Shown in pieces: positions 62,329-64,000 of a stretch of DNA of 64,000 nucleotides (positions are counted from its first letter, which is position 1; every line of letters starts with the position of its first letter). The notes beneath the pieces are model-generated. The model was given only the letters and a program-made list of their open reading frames with translations. It did no database searches and was not told the origin of the DNA. The position numbers were made by a program, and so were the translations under genes. The stretch comes from Dryas octopetala (Eukaryota > Streptophyta > Magnoliopsida > Rosales > Rosaceae): positions 6,587,825-6,651,824 of the forward strand of contig OY992836.1 of assembly GCA_963921425.1 (NCBI GenBank). The letters are read 5' to 3'.

Positions 62329-62424
62329 TGGTGATTTGGAGTTGGCTTGGCCGAAGATAAAATCTCCCCCTTACACACTCGAGTTCGAACCCTTCTTCTC
62401 TCCGGTAATAAAAAAAAAAAAAAA
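62329..62424 (+). mobile_element. tRNA-derived SINE, copy 2
   Basis: A 9-bp duplication AAGTTCTCT (62320-62328, 62425-62433) flanks it. The body aligns along its length with 43901-43992, including TTGGCCGAAGATAAAA, the B box GAGTTCGAACCC and an A-rich tail. Confidence 0.85.
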
Positions 62425-62433
62425 AAGTTCTCT

Positions 62434-63960
62434 CGCAATCATTTCAGCAAGGTATCTCTTCAATATGTTTTTACGGAAGATAATTAATTCCATGGCAGAT
62501 TATTTAATTAGCATTTATTTTCTTGGTTATACATGTTGTAATACAATAATTTGGACGACTCCGCACAGTGTTAGAATATACCCCTTTAGCCAATATTAAT
62601 TGTGCATTAACGGTCCTCATTTAAACTCGATTGACTCTGTTAAGTGTCTCTACAATTAAGTGGCCAAAAAAAAAAAAAAAAGTGTCTCTACAATTAATAG
62701 GGACAGCTCAGCGACAAAAGTATGATCGGTTATTAACAATGGGGGTTCGTATGATCATATAGTTACTCCGTAGGGACTAGATTATATATTTCTAGGCCGC
62801 CCTAACAAGAGGTCTCCCATTGTAAATTACTTTCCGTTTTAATAATTTTTTTCTTTCCGGTACAACTGGCATTTTAATAAAATTTTACTTTACAAAAATT
62901 ATATTTTCATAAACTAAATGAAATTGTAGAACAATTACAAAATGTGTGACTGCTGAGTAATCATAACTAATTATATACTTCCAATGTTAAATCAACACAC
63001 CTAATATTTTGAAGTGTTAAAATGTCCAAAAAAATGATAAATAAGCACACGTTTAAAAAGGAGGCACTGAAATTGACCGAAAAAAGGGAGGCACTGAATA
63101 AATAGGGTCGAGCCTAGCTTATCGAGGGCTCGGAGAGTCTTTTGTTTTTTGGTAATGGGTTCATATTTATTGTTTGACAGTAACTCTACAGTGACAAACA
63201 TAACACTCATTGTTATTAAAATTATAATAGATATGTGACTCTATAAGCTTGAATTTTTGTCTTTCTTGTTGATTTATAAATTTTTGACATATTTATATGA
63301 GAAAATAATAGAAGATAAGTATCATTTTTATGCGATATTTTATAGTCACTATTCCATAGTGACAATGGTTGTTATTGTCCAATAGTAACTATATTGTAAA
63401 ACAAAAACGGTGAGCGCGTTCACTAAATTGGACCAATCTATTACTAATTTTTTGGAAGTGACCCACATATGAGACCATTTTTTATTTTGGATCTTAAAGA
63501 AAAAAAAAACCAAAAATTGATCGAACATGGATATTTTATTTAAATGTTTATTTGAAAAAAATTTGCCCAACTTGTTAAATGAAATTGTCTTTTAATATTC
63601 ATTATTTATACCTTAAATAAGTTTTTTATGCACTAAATCAATGATCTAACAACTTGAAGAATTTTTGAATTAATCTATATGCAAAGACAACTAGCTAATA
63701 GGGAAAACACCTAGAGTCGATATATTGAATTGGTCATTTTGGATAGTTTTGGTGATATGATAAGTGAGAGAACTCCCATGTACATCAGTTTGACTCAATG
63801 ACGGTGTAGAGTAGCCCTACATGTAATCTGATAGTGATATATCATGTAAAAACATTAGTGGTAAGATGTGATCTGTCGATGGAGAAGGTTTGTTGTCATT
63901 TGCTCACGCTTGATGATGATGACCGTGGTAGCTTAAATCCACCAAAATATGAACATATAT
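62434..63960. other. Intergenic, no gene seen
   Basis: AT-rich; a 17-bp AGTGTCTCTACAATTAA is repeated at 62641 and 62681 around a poly-A run. No gene support. Confidence 0.45.
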
Positions 63961-63971
63961 ATCTAGCTAGT

Positions 63972-63987
63972 CAGTCAACGTTGACTG
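63972..63987. promoter_or_regulatory. Palindromic W-box pair
   Basis: CAGTCAACGTTGACTG is a perfect 16-bp palindrome made of two opposed TTGAC W-box cores, binding sites of WRKY factors. It may belong to the promoter of a gene beyond the window. Confidence 0.5.
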
Positions 63988-64000
63988 GAGTCAAAGCTTC

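Noticed and set aside
62213-62599. 128-aa frame
   Set aside because: It runs through a SINE including its B box and poly-A tail.

Overview
This window is nuclear DNA of a flowering plant, almost certainly a core eudicot. It is AT-rich, with spliced genes that have GT-AG introns, TATA boxes 40-70 bp upstream of start codons, and plant-only families: ATL RING-H2, ERF/AP2, plant ATG13 and ECA1-type prolamin-like peptides. Transposons are of plant type: CACTA, PIF/Harbinger, hAT, Mutator-like MITEs, Ty1-copia with an initiator-Met primer site, and tRNA-derived SINEs. The element families look like those of woody rosids such as Rosaceae, but that is only an impression. All splice sites and coordinates were worked out by eye.

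Layout. 0-8 kb: two tandem, two-exon genes for small secreted eight-cysteine peptides resembling EMBRYO SURROUNDING FACTOR 1/MEG proteins. The second lies between two related foldback elements with C-rich and G-rich arms. 8-11 kb: a decayed hAT element, a long (CT)n microsatellite and a foldback repeat. 11.5-17.3 kb: one complete but dead CACTA element with exact ends, a degenerate transposase-like gene and long internal repeats. It sits inside an array of short hairpins that share a loop but differ in stem. 19-28 kb: hAT-like MITEs, an intact ECA1-like secreted peptide gene, a CACTA-like element and a decayed duplicate of the ECA1 promoter. 28.5-32.6 kb: a whole PIF/Harbinger element carrying an ORF1 (Myb/SANT-like) and a broken transposase. 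33.2-34.0 kb: an intronless ATL-type RING-H2 ubiquitin ligase. 34.7-43.2 kb: a Mutator-like element with ~200-bp inverted ends, several MITEs and a small secreted four-cysteine peptide gene. 43.9-49.3 kb: a SINE, a hAT-like element, a short copia-type LTR element carrying a piece of a PPR gene, and a Ty3/gypsy remnant. 50.5-56.6 kb: ATG13, three coding exons with a 4-kb second intron. 57.1-58.2 kb: another element with a clean target duplication. 59.4-60.8 kb, minus strand: an ERF transcription factor of the ABR1/ERF110 type. 61-64 kb: mostly gene-free, with a second SINE copy and a perfect 16-bp palindromic W-box pair at the end.

The host genes do not form an operon or pathway. Common themes are small secreted Cys peptides of likely reproductive or defence use (four genes), ubiquitin ligation, autophagy initiation and stress transcription. 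The most unusual signals are the hairpin array with apparent stem covariation around 17.3-18.0 kb, a sequence module shared by unrelated transposons, the PPR fragment inside an LTR element, and a promoter-only duplication near the ECA1-like gene.
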